Shown piece after piece: positions 34,660 to 41,348 of a stretch of 64,000 nucleotides of DNA. Where the stretch lies: the NCBI RefSeq assembly GCF_009799925.1, contig NZ_WELK01000001.1:744001-808000 (forward strand). The letters run 5' to 3'. The position numbers and the translations under genes were made by a program. Position 1 is the first letter of the stretch, and the number at the start of each line of letters is the position of its first letter. The notes beneath the pieces are model-generated. The model was not told the origin of the DNA. It was given only the letters and a program-made list of their open reading frames with translations, and searched no databases. The stretch is from Pseudomonas sp. R-28-1W-6. Lineage in GTDB: Bacteria > Pseudomonadota > Gammaproteobacteria > Pseudomonadales > Pseudomonadaceae.

Positions 34660-34838
34660 AGGGGTTTCACTTCTAAATGAAACTCTAACCTTTCAGATAG
34701 AACTGAAACCGGCTGAAAACGGTACCGGTTGGAAGTTGAGTGGGAGGCTCTAGCACAAGGGCTAGAGGGGTTTCATTTAGAAGTGAAACCTAACTGAAAT
34801 CCATAGTTTCAGCTAATCCCCCCCCTAGGGGGTTAGCT
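34625..34838. repeat. Direct and inverted repeat cluster after the primase gene (candidate origin)
   Basis: A 20-bp direct repeat (34625-34644 inside the gene end; 34742-34761 in the gap) is each time followed by one of two inverted 20-bp copies (34664-34683 and 34770-34789) that are exact reverse complements and contain GTTTCA/TGAAAC ends. A hairpin AGCTAA...TTAGCT with a C/G tract stem spans 34811-34838, and extra TGAAAC motifs lie around it. Location directly behind the replication gene suggests iterons or a single-strand origin. Confidence 0.6.
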
Positions 34839-34878
34839 AAATGAAACCCTGAGGTAAATGAACGAAGGAGACACCCCT

Positions 34879-35166
34879 GTGAAACCCAAATACCTGGCGC
34901 ATCCGAGCCAAGCCCGGTGCATCGACTCCCCTGTGGAGCAAGAACGCCTGCTTGCGATGGGCTGGCTGCTGACCAAGCCAGCGCCACGGACCAAGGATGC
35001 CAAACGCATGCGCATGCTGCGAACTCGCCGCAGGGCTGAGGGCTGGGTGGGCCTGACGCTATGGCTGCCACCGGATCAAGCCGCTGCCGTAACGGCCGTC
35101 AAGCGTAAGAACGAGAGCTACGCCGAGCTACTGACCCGCCTGGTGCGTGAACAGGGTTCGTCGTGA
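34879..35166 (+). CDS. Small basic protein, possibly ribbon-helix-helix (element 2)
   Basis: 95 residues from GTG 34879, preferred over ATG 34858 because GGAG lies eight bases upstream of it. The N-terminal half is variable (MKPKYLAHPSQARCIDSPVE); the C-terminal half has a strongly basic patch (DAKRMRMLRTRRRAEG) followed by GLTLWLPPDQAAAVTAVKRK and ESYAELLTRLVREQ. That strand-helix-helix order matches a ribbon-helix-helix DNA-binding fold. It sits just after the repeat cluster, so it may bind it to control replication or transcription. Identity is inferred from pattern only. Confidence 0.65.
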   Translation: MKPKYLAHPSQARCIDSPVEQERLLAMGWLLTKPAPRTKDAKRMRMLRTRRRAEGWVGLTLWLPPDQAAAVTAVKRKNESYAELLTRLVREQGSS

Positions 35167-35283
35167 CAGACCTGGCAGATGGGCACACAGAATTAGAGAA
35201 CTGGAACGAAGTCCCGATATGGCAGCAAACGGCAGGAAATGGTCCCTGAAAAGTTAATCAAGGGATTTCTAGTCCCATGTTTA

Positions 35284-35339
35284 GTACGTCTAAACCAGGC
35301 GTTTCAGCTGGTTTGAAGCTGAAAGCGTGGTTTTCGTAC
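35284..35339 (+). promoter_or_regulatory. Overlapping mutually exclusive hairpins before the small-gene series
   Basis: AAACCAG/CTGGTTT (35292-35314) and TTTCAGC/GCTGAAA (35302-35324) share bases and cannot both form; GTACG/CGTAC encloses them. They lie about 50 bases upstream of the first gene of the long plus-strand series. This could be an attenuator or operator. 35167-35283 shows nothing else clear. Confidence 0.4.
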
Positions 35340-35387
35340 CTGTTGTGTGCCTGTTGAGTGCCACAGCAGTGCTTAGGGAGGTGCCCC

Positions 35388-35567
35388 ATGGCTACCTATA
35401 GCCAAACATCAGAAAACCTCACCAGCGAGCGCGTTGGCACTCTCCCGAGGCTAAAACGCACCCTGTTGACCTGGGTCTTCGAGGCTAGTCGTGATGTGCC
35501 ATTCCGGCCGCGCGGTACGCGGTGCCATAACGGATTCAGGCGGCAGGTGAAGGGGTTCCGCGTATGA
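35388..35567 (+). CDS. Small unknown protein, first of the element 2 gene series
   Basis: 59 residues from ATG 35388, preceded by GGGAGG at proper spacing. The sequence is Arg/Thr-rich (VGTLPRLKRTLLTWVFEASR, then PFRPRGTRCHNGFRRQVKG) with a basic C-terminus. No family recognised. Its stop overlaps the next start by ATGA, so it is translationally coupled. Confidence 0.55.
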   Translation: MATYSQTSENLTSERVGTLPRLKRTLLTWVFEASRDVPFRPRGTRCHNGFRRQVKGFRV

Positions 35568-35941
35568 ACGTCACAACATCATCGACTGCTACCCCTGAGC
35601 AGATACGCGCCGCGCTGTCACCTGGCCAGGCCGAACTGGTGATCGACGCCTGTAACGCTTACCAGGCCCAGGCAGCCGCAGAGTGCGAGCATGCCGCAGC
35701 TAAGCGGGCCAGGTCGGATCATGCCCGCAAAACTAGGACCGAGCGCCTACATGCCGCGATTGACGCCCTGATCGAGGGCCACCGCCCTCAACTCAAGGCG
35801 TGGAAGAAAAGCCGGCGCAGCCGCGCAGAGTGGGCGAAGAAGCAGATCATCACGGATGCCGAGAAAGGAAACACGAAAGCAAACCCGCTGGTGCCCAGCT
35901 GGCGTTATATCGACGATTATTTAAAGACCCTGCATCTCTAA
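35564..35941 (+). CDS. Small helical protein (element 2)
   Basis: 125 residues. Ala/Glu/Arg-rich and predominantly helical, with possible coiled coil at about 30-75 (AECEHAAAKRARSDHARKTR) and a basic stretch LKAWKKSRRSRAEWAKKQI near 80-98. The C-terminus NPLVPSWRYIDDYLKTLHL is more hydrophobic. Coupled to the preceding gene by four-base overlap. Function unknown; the charge pattern suggests nucleic-acid binding. Confidence 0.65.
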   Translation: MNVTTSSTATPEQIRAALSPGQAELVIDACNAYQAQAAAECEHAAAKRARSDHARKTRTERLHAAIDALIEGHRPQLKAWKKSRRSRAEWAKKQIITDAEKGNTKANPLVPSWRYIDDYLKTLHL

Positions 35942-36037
35942 TAATAGAACAGCAGACTCCCTGCCAAATCACTGTTAACAAGTAGCCCGTCCAGCGTTAT
36001 ATCTCCAATTACGAACAACGTATTGGAGCGCCTCCAA

Positions 36038-36505
36038 GTGAGCAAAGAAGTCAGCGAAGAAAAACATCAGCCTGTTGTTTCCCTGACCATGCGCGACGTT
36101 CGCCTGCGCGAAGCGGCGGGTAACGTATTCCGCATCATTGCCCCACTGGGAACAACGCCAGAGCGCTTGGAAGAGTCAAGTTTCTACAGTGTTATTTCTC
36201 ACCAGTTCCACCCCTTCGACGAGCTGATCGTTATCGCTGCGGACCGCACGTTTTATGCGCGCTACTTGGTTTTGCAGGCCGGGATGGGTTACGTGGAGGT
36301 GTTTCAGCTCAGCTTTATAAAATTGCCCGCGATGTTGGCCTCCATTGGTGAAACGCTGCCCGACAATCATCGACTGGTGTATGCAGGCCCGGAAATCGGA
36401 TGGCAGGCTATCCGCAGCAGCGATGGGGTTGTCGTCATTGACCGCGCCACTTCGCAGACCGATTGCCTCCAGCAGCTCCTTAACCACGGCAGCCTCCGCA
36501 AATGA
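36038..36505 (+). CDS. Hypothetical protein (element 2)
   Basis: 155 residues from GTG 36038, with GGAG nine bases upstream; a TTG at 36023 is the alternative. It looks like a compact alpha/beta protein: a charged N-terminus, strands such as VVSLTMRDVRLREA and ELIVIAADRTFYARYLVLQA, and a C-terminal helix (ATSQTDCLQQLLNHGSLRK). No recognised motif, no membrane segment. The next gene starts within its stop codon, so it belongs to the same co-translated series. Confidence 0.7.
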   Translation: MSKEVSEEKHQPVVSLTMRDVRLREAAGNVFRIIAPLGTTPERLEESSFYSVISHQFHPFDELIVIAADRTFYARYLVLQAGMGYVEVFQLSFIKLPAMLASIGETLPDNHRLVYAGPEIGWQAIRSSDGVVVIDRATSQTDCLQQLLNHGSLRK

Positions 36506-36963
36506 ACATCGCAGCCCACGTTCAGGCAGTGGCCATACAGTTCATTTCATATCGCGGCGACATTACCGCGCTCGCCAAATTCGTTGCTGCGAGCATGGTG
36601 ACAGGCGCCCCTAGTATCGCCGACCTGGTGCATTACTTGCGCAAAGAGTCCACGGCCAAGGAACTTCAGGAATATGAAGTGGGCTTGTGGCGCAATACGG
36701 CTGGAGATTGGTCGCTTGTCTCCTTAGCTACGCCGCCGACCATCGAGGCGATGAAGTACCGCCTGGATAACTTCCCTGTATCGAATACCCAATGTCGCTG
36801 GTGCCTTCAGGACGCGAAGCGCCTGGCTGATCTCGAACTGATCAGCGAGATTGATTTGCATGGTCTGCCAGTGCACCGCAGCCGACTGCATCCACAGTGC
36901 ATGCGGCCCTGGTTGTCGATGCGCACCCAAGTTGCCCGTGCTGGAGTTGTCCATGAGCAATGA
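36502..36963 (+). CDS. Hypothetical protein with Cys pair (element 2)
   Basis: 153 residues. An N-terminal helical part (IQFISYRGDITALAKFVAAS) is followed by a middle strand region. The C-terminal third contains CRWC near 99-102 with further His and Cys (GLPVHRSRLHPQC), possibly a zinc site. Overlaps its upstream neighbour by four bases and its downstream neighbour by eleven. No family recognised; a structural zinc-binding role is a guess from residue spacing. Confidence 0.68.
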   Translation: MNIAAHVQAVAIQFISYRGDITALAKFVAASMVTGAPSIADLVHYLRKESTAKELQEYEVGLWRNTAGDWSLVSLATPPTIEAMKYRLDNFPVSNTQCRWCLQDAKRLADLELISEIDLHGLPVHRSRLHPQCMRPWLSMRTQVARAGVVHEQ

Positions 36964-37879
36964 CCTCGAACGGTACGGCCCCGGTGAAGTAGCCCCATAC
37001 AGCCCATCGCAGCCGCTCGCGCCGGTCGCAGACGACTGGGGCGAAGTTCCTGACTACGCCATCGCCGACCGCCAGCAGCACAGCAGCGGCGCCCAGATGT
37101 TCGGCACGCCCCTGCCGCCTGGCACGACGCAAGCGCATATAGAACGCGCCTTGGGCGAAATAAGCGGGGTGTTTCTCGCCGATATGTCCCGTTTAAATCA
37201 TCCGGTCAAGTTCTCGACCGCCGCTGTGGCTTGGCTTGAGCGGGCCGCCTTGCAGCCGCCGCGCCGCGAGAAGAAGCGCCACTCGTATGACCTGCACGAC
37301 CAGGCCGGCGATCCGGTTGCCGAGTCCTTCGCCAATGCAATGGCGGCCGTAAATGCGCCGCAGGAATTCGTTAGCAATGCGATCTGGTGGATCGAAGAAC
37401 TGGAACGGCAGCAGAGTCAACAAACTCATGTAAGCCATGAGTCGGCACAGGGACGTGCACCCTCTTCCGGCGATCCGCTCGATAGCCTGGATGACGGGCA
37501 ATACGCCCAGGTGATCGCCATAAATGACCGCGCAAAAGCTGAAACGCTGGGCTACCTACGAGACTTATGGGGCCAAAGCTACCAAACCAACTTGCGTATG
37601 GTGCAGGTGTATTTTCAAAACTTGCCGCAACGTGAACAAGATTATCTTGGACAAATGACAAGCGGATGGGTCTCGGGTTTAAACACCAAGGAAATACTGC
37701 TGGGCCTTTTCAACCAAGCCATCGGTGCCGGCAGTATTCCAAGAAGCGGTGCGGCCCTACAGGATGAAATCGAAGAGTGCCACCGCTGCATGCGGGAGCA
37801 GCCCAGAAAGTGGCGAGAGGACGAGAGGCTTCAGGCCAGGTATAGAGCCCTCGTAGATATTCGAGATAAGGGGCGGTAA
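36953..37879 (+). CDS. Largest protein of the small-gene series, unknown function (element 2)
   Basis: 308 residues from ATG 36953 (GGAG upstream); an open frame to 36851 is rejected because it lies inside the preceding gene. The N-terminal 60 residues are Pro/Ser/Asp-rich and likely disordered; from about 65 on it is helical with EISGVFLADMSRL, VAWLERAALQPP, a linker near 165-185, and a C-terminal helical domain with ETLGYLRDLWGQSYQTN and EIEECHRCMREQPRKW. No enzymatic motif seen. Size and place in the operon suggest it could redirect phage assembly, as satellite operons do, but nothing in the sequence proves it. Confidence 0.72.
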   Translation: MSNDLERYGPGEVAPYSPSQPLAPVADDWGEVPDYAIADRQQHSSGAQMFGTPLPPGTTQAHIERALGEISGVFLADMSRLNHPVKFSTAAVAWLERAALQPPRREKKRHSYDLHDQAGDPVAESFANAMAAVNAPQEFVSNAIWWIEELERQQSQQTHVSHESAQGRAPSSGDPLDSLDDGQYAQVIAINDRAKAETLGYLRDLWGQSYQTNLRMVQVYFQNLPQREQDYLGQMTSGWVSGLNTKEILLGLFNQAIGAGSIPRSGAALQDEIEECHRCMREQPRKWREDERLQARYRALVDIRDKGR

Positions 37880-37908
37880 TACCGCGCCTTAATTTGGAGT
37901 AAATAAAC

Positions 37909-38226
37909 ATGGCGTATTCATCAACTAACCCGGCCCGGCGTATAACCGACCTCGGTCTTCCTTCAACGGGTGGCGGCTCTATTTATGCCTACGAGTCCAC
38001 GCACACTCATGCCGCCGTGGAGGCTGCCAACTTCTTTAGTGGTTGCGGATTCGGTTCGCCGTCTCCGGACAAGGCCATTGGCATGCGAATAGGCGACCTA
38101 CTGGTCAATATCAACCAGAGCACAGCAGGCACTTCGGCGATAACCTGGCACCGGGTTACCTCACTCTCCACTTCAACCGGATGGAACTCACCGATCCATG
38201 CTTCCGTGTCAGTAGCGAGTTCCTGA
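37909..38226 (+). CDS. Small Gly/Ser/Thr-rich protein resembling phage head decoration proteins
   Basis: 105 residues, ATG 37909 with GGAG at nine-base spacing. The sequence MAYSSTNPARRITDLGLPST, the short Gly run, SIYAYESTHTHAAVEAANFF and IGMRIGDLLVNINQS follow the layout of small beta-rich proteins encoded beside phage head genes. If it is a decoration or capsid-modifying protein it would support a satellite lifestyle. The resemblance is by pattern memory, and a search is needed to confirm it. Confidence 0.6.
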   Translation: MAYSSTNPARRITDLGLPSTGGGSIYAYESTHTHAAVEAANFFSGCGFGSPSPDKAIGMRIGDLLVNINQSTAGTSAITWHRVTSLSTSTGWNSPIHASVSVASS

Positions 38227-38229
38227 GCA

Positions 38230-38418
38230 ATGAAGATGTCAGAAATAAAGGCGCAGTCTGCCGCCTGGAATAAGCCGTCGAAGATCACGCCCGAGCTATG
38301 GGAGGAAATCCGCCCGCTGGTGAAGTTCATCCTGCGGCAAAGACCTATTTCCGATTCGCGAATGTTCAATGCGTGTTGGGTTGCGTCTTTACTCTGCAAA
38401 AGGGGATACAAATTATGA
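38230..38418 (+). CDS. Very small helical protein (element 2)
   Basis: 62 residues. Content: KMSEIKAQSAAWNKPSKITP then ELWEEIRPLVKFILRQRPIS, a single amphipathic helix pair with two Cys and a basic C-terminus CKRGYKL. Starts three bases after the previous stop and overlaps the next gene by ATGA. No family recognised. Confidence 0.5.
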   Translation: MKMSEIKAQSAAWNKPSKITPELWEEIRPLVKFILRQRPISDSRMFNACWVASLLCKRGYKL

Positions 38419-38585
38419 GAAGTCAAAACGATCTAAAACATGACGGTAGGGTATTGCGCGACAAGCTCGTCTTATCGGGTGCAGATCCTGAATTATTGCG
38501 CAAGTTAAATAACTTGGTAGATAGCCCATTTCTGCAAGCCGGTGATTTGGAAAAGTTGCGCCGTTTGCTGGGAGAAACTTCATGA
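38415..38585 (+). CDS. Very small helical protein (element 2)
   Basis: 56 residues, mainly charged and Leu-rich (LKHDGRVLRDKLVLSGADPE, then LLRKLNNLVD and LEKLRRLLGETS). Flanked by ATGA overlaps on both sides, so translation is linked throughout. Function unknown; possibly a small regulatory or scaffold-like protein. Confidence 0.55.
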   Translation: MRSQNDLKHDGRVLRDKLVLSGADPELLRKLNNLVDSPFLQAGDLEKLRRLLGETS

Positions 38586-39001
38586 TGTCCCCACGACTCG
38601 CGCAAATCGCTAGGAAGCTGGACCGGGCTAAACCACCGCCAGCAGAGAAAGCTGAACCAGCCTCTGGTGATCTGGGCGCAGCCATCGAACAGCTTATCGC
38701 CGAGCAGGTCGAGGCCCGCGTCGGCCTGGAACTGGACCGCCAGCAAGACCTGCAACATAACCCGCGTCTGCGCCACCTGTTGCGCTCCAGCCAGCCGACG
38801 ATGGCCACGGACTTCAAGGACGTTCCACCGCCGCCTAGAACGCCACTGCCGACCGTGCAGGGCGCCACCATCCAGCGGGGCGAAGACGGGCGCGCAACCG
38901 TGGTCAACATCGGCAGCATGCAGTACCGCGTGGTGCGTGATCACCTCGGCCGGGCTTCGGCCTTGATGCCCGCCGACGCTGCTGAGGGAGAATCCCGGTG
39001 A
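38582..39001 (+). CDS. Small protein of unknown function (element 2)
   Basis: 139 residues. An N-terminal Lys/Ala/Pro-rich region (ARKLDRAKPPPAEKAEPASG), a helix with EQLIAEQVEARVGLELDRQQ near 35-55, a Pro-rich segment DVPPPPRTPLPT near 82, and a short beta-rich tail (GATIQRGEDGRATVVNIGSM). No known domain. It overlaps both neighbours by four bases. Confidence 0.65.
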   Translation: MMSPRLAQIARKLDRAKPPPAEKAEPASGDLGAAIEQLIAEQVEARVGLELDRQQDLQHNPRLRHLLRSSQPTMATDFKDVPPPPRTPLPTVQGATIQRGEDGRATVVNIGSMQYRVVRDHLGRASALMPADAAEGESR

Positions 39002-39237
39002 TCGTATACACGCCGCGCAAGGGCGAATACGGCAGCCACGGACAGGCGCTGCGCGAGGCTGAAGCGCTTGTGGAGGCCTTGCGTGACCCCGTGCGCTTCA
39101 GTGAATTCGCAGCCAAATTTCCGGGAGGGCTGGTGAGTAAACACGTCTTCGATTACACCCTCATAACCTGCGATGAAGAAGACGGCCATCTAGTCATAGC
39201 GGTGTGCGAGTGCCCCGAGCCGCCGGAGAGACTGTGA
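38998..39237 (+). CDS. Small protein of unknown function (element 2)
   Basis: 79 residues starting at a GTG that overlaps the previous stop (GTGA). Contains KGEYGSHGQALREAEALVEA and a final acidic beta part DYTLITCDEEDGHLVIAVCE. Similar in size to small accessory proteins of phage packaging regions, but no family is recognised. Its last base is the first base of the next gene. Confidence 0.6.
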   Translation: MIVYTPRKGEYGSHGQALREAEALVEALRDPVRFSEFAAKFPGGLVSKHVFDYTLITCDEEDGHLVIAVCECPEPPERL

Positions 39238-39614
39238 TGGGCCGGCCGGTAGGTTCTGTGAAGACTGGTGGCAGGCGGCCGGGCAGCCTAGATCGGCAGC
39301 AGCGGCAACTGATAACCGAGCAGATGGCTTTCGATGTGCTCGCGGTTTATCGGGGGCTCGGTGGAGCGATGTGGCTGATGGAGTTCGCCAAGGCCAATCC
39401 GGGCCAGTTCGTGCAGCAGTGCTTGAGCCGACTCCTACCAGCAGCACCGAAGGAAGACGCCGACGTGCAGGTAAACATGCTCAGCGTCGGCAATATCAGC
39501 GACTTCGAGATTGCCCGGCGCCTCGCGTTCGTCCTGGCCGCTGGTGCGAATGCGCAGCAGGATCTACAGGAACAGCAGCCCCCTGTGACCGTGCAGGAGA
39601 CTCCCGGTGACTGA
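39237..39614 (+). CDS. GRPxGS-motif protein, possible small-terminase-like (element 2)
   Basis: 125 residues from ATG 39237, with GGAGAG upstream (an in-frame start at 39204 is not supported). The N-terminus MGRPVGSVKTGGRRPGSLDR is the Gly/Arg-rich motif seen at the start of many phage small-terminase-like and DUF5681-type proteins; a helical core follows (AFDVLAVYRGLGGAMWLMEF, FVQQCLSRLLPAAPKEDADV). The parallel gene in element 1 is 24974-25606. A redirecting terminase subunit would let the element be packaged into helper capsids; this is inference. Confidence 0.7.
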   Translation: MGRPVGSVKTGGRRPGSLDRQQRQLITEQMAFDVLAVYRGLGGAMWLMEFAKANPGQFVQQCLSRLLPAAPKEDADVQVNMLSVGNISDFEIARRLAFVLAAGANAQQDLQEQQPPVTVQETPGD

Positions 39615-39834
39615 TGACGAAATCCGCATGGCGGTGAAGGTGCTGCGCCTGGCCATCGACCTCGACAACGGCGATACCCTCACGCCCGAGCAGCTCGCCG
39701 CGTGGAGCCTGATCAGGGATACCTACGTCCATGACTGGTTATCGCACCCTGGCTCAGCCGCCGAGCAGGTGACGGGCGTAGCGGATCGGCCGGTGGTGGT
39801 GGTCAAGCGCACGGTGGCCAGGTGGCGCCAGTAA
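39607..39834 (+). CDS. Last small protein of the plus-strand series (element 2)
   Basis: 75 residues from GTG 39607, overlapping the preceding stop by eight bases. Acidic N-terminal helix TDDEIRMAVKVLRLAIDLDN, then LTPEQLAAWSLIRDTYVHDW, ending in a Val/Arg-rich tail. No family recognised. No strong terminator is visible before the oppositely oriented gene at 39875. Confidence 0.55.
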   Translation: MTDDEIRMAVKVLRLAIDLDNGDTLTPEQLAAWSLIRDTYVHDWLSHPGSAAEQVTGVADRPVVVVKRTVARWRQ

Positions 39835-39874
39835 TACCAGCACTACGAGCGACGGTAGTCTTGAAACCGGCCGA

Positions 39875-40057
39875 TCAGGGCCTATCTCGTTCTTCGCCTG
39901 TGGAGCCGCGCCCTCGCTCCAGGCGTAGCGAGCTGTTGTGAAATAGATCCAGCTGCTCCGGCGCCGGCTCCAACTCGATGAGTTGCCCGGTGGTGAGGTC
40001 GATAGCGGGATGGGTGAAGCCGCGTAGGGCTTCGCCAGGGACGATGGCGATAAGCAT
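39875..40057 (-). CDS. Small protein on the minus strand (element 2)
   Basis: 60 residues from ATG at 40057, with AGGAG eight bases upstream. Sequence MLIAIVPGEALRGFTHPAID then TGQLIELEPAPEQLDLFHNS, with a basic Arg/Gly C-terminus. The good ribosome site supports it; a longer frame in another phase (39754-40191) overlaps it and is rejected. Function unknown. It may be expressed with the three-gene operon that ends about 200 bp upstream. Confidence 0.45.
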   Translation of the reverse strand: MLIAIVPGEALRGFTHPAIDLTTGQLIELEPAPEQLDLFHNSSLRLERGRGSTGEERDRP

Positions 40058-40263
40058 GGTGGCGTCTCCTGTTTAGCGGCATTTATTGAGCGCCCGCAAG
40101 TGGGGTAAATCGGCGCGATTTTTATTATAGACCGCGTGCACGTAGGCGGCCGATCCATGCGTGATTGAGCTGATAGGCAGGAGCCGGTCATAGGCGGACA
40201 AGCATCTCGCGCAGCAGTGCGGAAGGAGAAGACTATGTCGCCACGATCATCGTGGCTGAGACG

Positions 40264-40830
40264 TCACGCCGTTATTGGCTCGTCTGTAAACGCCTCAGTC
40301 AGCATCAGCCTTGCGAGTTTTTGCTGCGACTTCGAAAGCGACTTGAAGGCGGAGGGTAGCTCGATGACATCAACATGGGCTGTGTTCTCACGCAAGGCCG
40401 TGTCATAGACACCGTATGCACGTTCATCCGCAACCTTTAGAGCTCTCACGGCACCAACCGACGCCACCACCGCACCAACATAGGTACGCTCTCCCTGCGT
40501 CGGCTTTCGGTTGGCGTTGAACGATTCGACTTGAGCTATTCCGCGCGCGTGGAGTTCACCACGTGGTGCGCTAGAGCCACTGCGCTCACAAGAGAGTCCT
40601 TTGTCTTTTGCGTCAGAAAAGAGTGCTGTGACAACCTTTCCGTCGTGAAGATGTAACGGGGAATATACGTAGCGATGAATAAATTCGCCGTCCGTTACTA
40701 CTCCGTCTGAGTAGGCGCTTACGCTTTCAGCTTCGCACTCAGCATTGGGGTGCGCATCATCAATCAGGCTTGCCCTAGCAGACACGGCACCTCTAGTCGC
40801 CAATGATTCGAAGAAAACTCGACAACTCAT
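40264..40830 (-). CDS. Third gene of the cargo operon, unknown family (candidate defence component)
   Basis: 188 residues, ATG at 40830, six bases after the preceding stop. Visible patterns are a central HRYVYSPLHLHDGKVVTALF and DAKDKGLSCERSGSS (His pair plus GLSxER), and a later ERAYGVYDTALRENTAHVDV, which I associate with a widespread uncharacterised family where a VYDTA..ENxAH segment is conserved. The C-terminus is a Lys/Leu helix. No transmembrane segment. The conserved His, Asp and Glu could form an active site. Its function is unknown; the operon position in a satellite beside the att site suggests host or phage-directed cargo. Confidence 0.75.
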   Translation of the reverse strand: MSCRVFFESLATRGAVSARASLIDDAHPNAECEAESVSAYSDGVVTDGEFIHRYVYSPLHLHDGKVVTALFSDAKDKGLSCERSGSSAPRGELHARGIAQVESFNANRKPTQGERTYVGAVVASVGAVRALKVADERAYGVYDTALRENTAHVDVIELPSAFKSLSKSQQKLARLMLTEAFTDEPITA

Positions 40831-40836
40831 TCAGCG

Positions 40837-41340
40837 CTAGATCCGAGCAAGGTAGCCGATAAATTGCGAGTCGAGCTGATACGTATCAAAGCTCAAGTCG
40901 GGGCTGGCAAACACCTCATTACTATCCTTGTAAATAAAGTGATAGCTGTTATCACCGGGGAAGGAGATTTCCAGATAACTACCGTTTCGTTTCCAGAAAA
41001 GCGAGATTTCCCCATCGCCAGCGAGCATGGAAGCAGGCAGCTCAAAGCGCTTAGTTAGCTTCTGAACAAACTCCATCGCATTTGAGAACGAGCCGTAGGT
41101 CGCGGGTTGACCACCGTAACCATCCCAGTCCTCATCAAGGCCACGATACATGAAGAGCTTTTCTGTCAAGCGAGCCATCGCATACTCCCAGCTCTTCGCA
41201 TGAGTGGGTGGAAGCATCCGCATGCGCCCAGGCGCAATGGTCACTTGAGCGTGCGTAGAAGGCCATTGTGCTTGGTTGGACTCCACCAGAAACGCTTTCG
41301 GTTGCTCTATCGTGCTGCTTCGTTCCGCTACGGCGCCCAT
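40837..41340 (-). CDS. Second gene of the cargo operon, DWDGYG-motif protein
   Basis: 167 residues from ATG at 41340, preceded by GAGGGAT; a TTG at 41352 would overlap the upstream gene instead. A variable N-terminus is followed by FMYRGLDEDWDGYGGQPATY near 77-96, MEFVQKLTKRFELPA, then GEISLFWKRNGSYLEISFPG near 122-141, and a beta tail. This D/NWDGYG...P...GEI.L.W...LEI.F layout recurs in many uncharacterised proteins of mobile DNA. It is eight bases after the first gene and six before the third, so the three are one transcription unit. Confidence 0.78.
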   Translation of the reverse strand: MGAVAERSSTIEQPKAFLVESNQAQWPSTHAQVTIAPGRMRMLPPTHAKSWEYAMARLTEKLFMYRGLDEDWDGYGGQPATYGSFSNAMEFVQKLTKRFELPASMLAGDGEISLFWKRNGSYLEISFPGDNSYHFIYKDSNEVFASPDLSFDTYQLDSQFIGYLARI

Positions 41341-41348
41341 GTGATCCC

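Noticed and set aside
39754-40191. 145-codon minus-strand frame
   Set aside because: It overlaps both the end of the plus-strand gene at 39607-39834 and a better-supported 60-codon gene with AGGAG in another phase.
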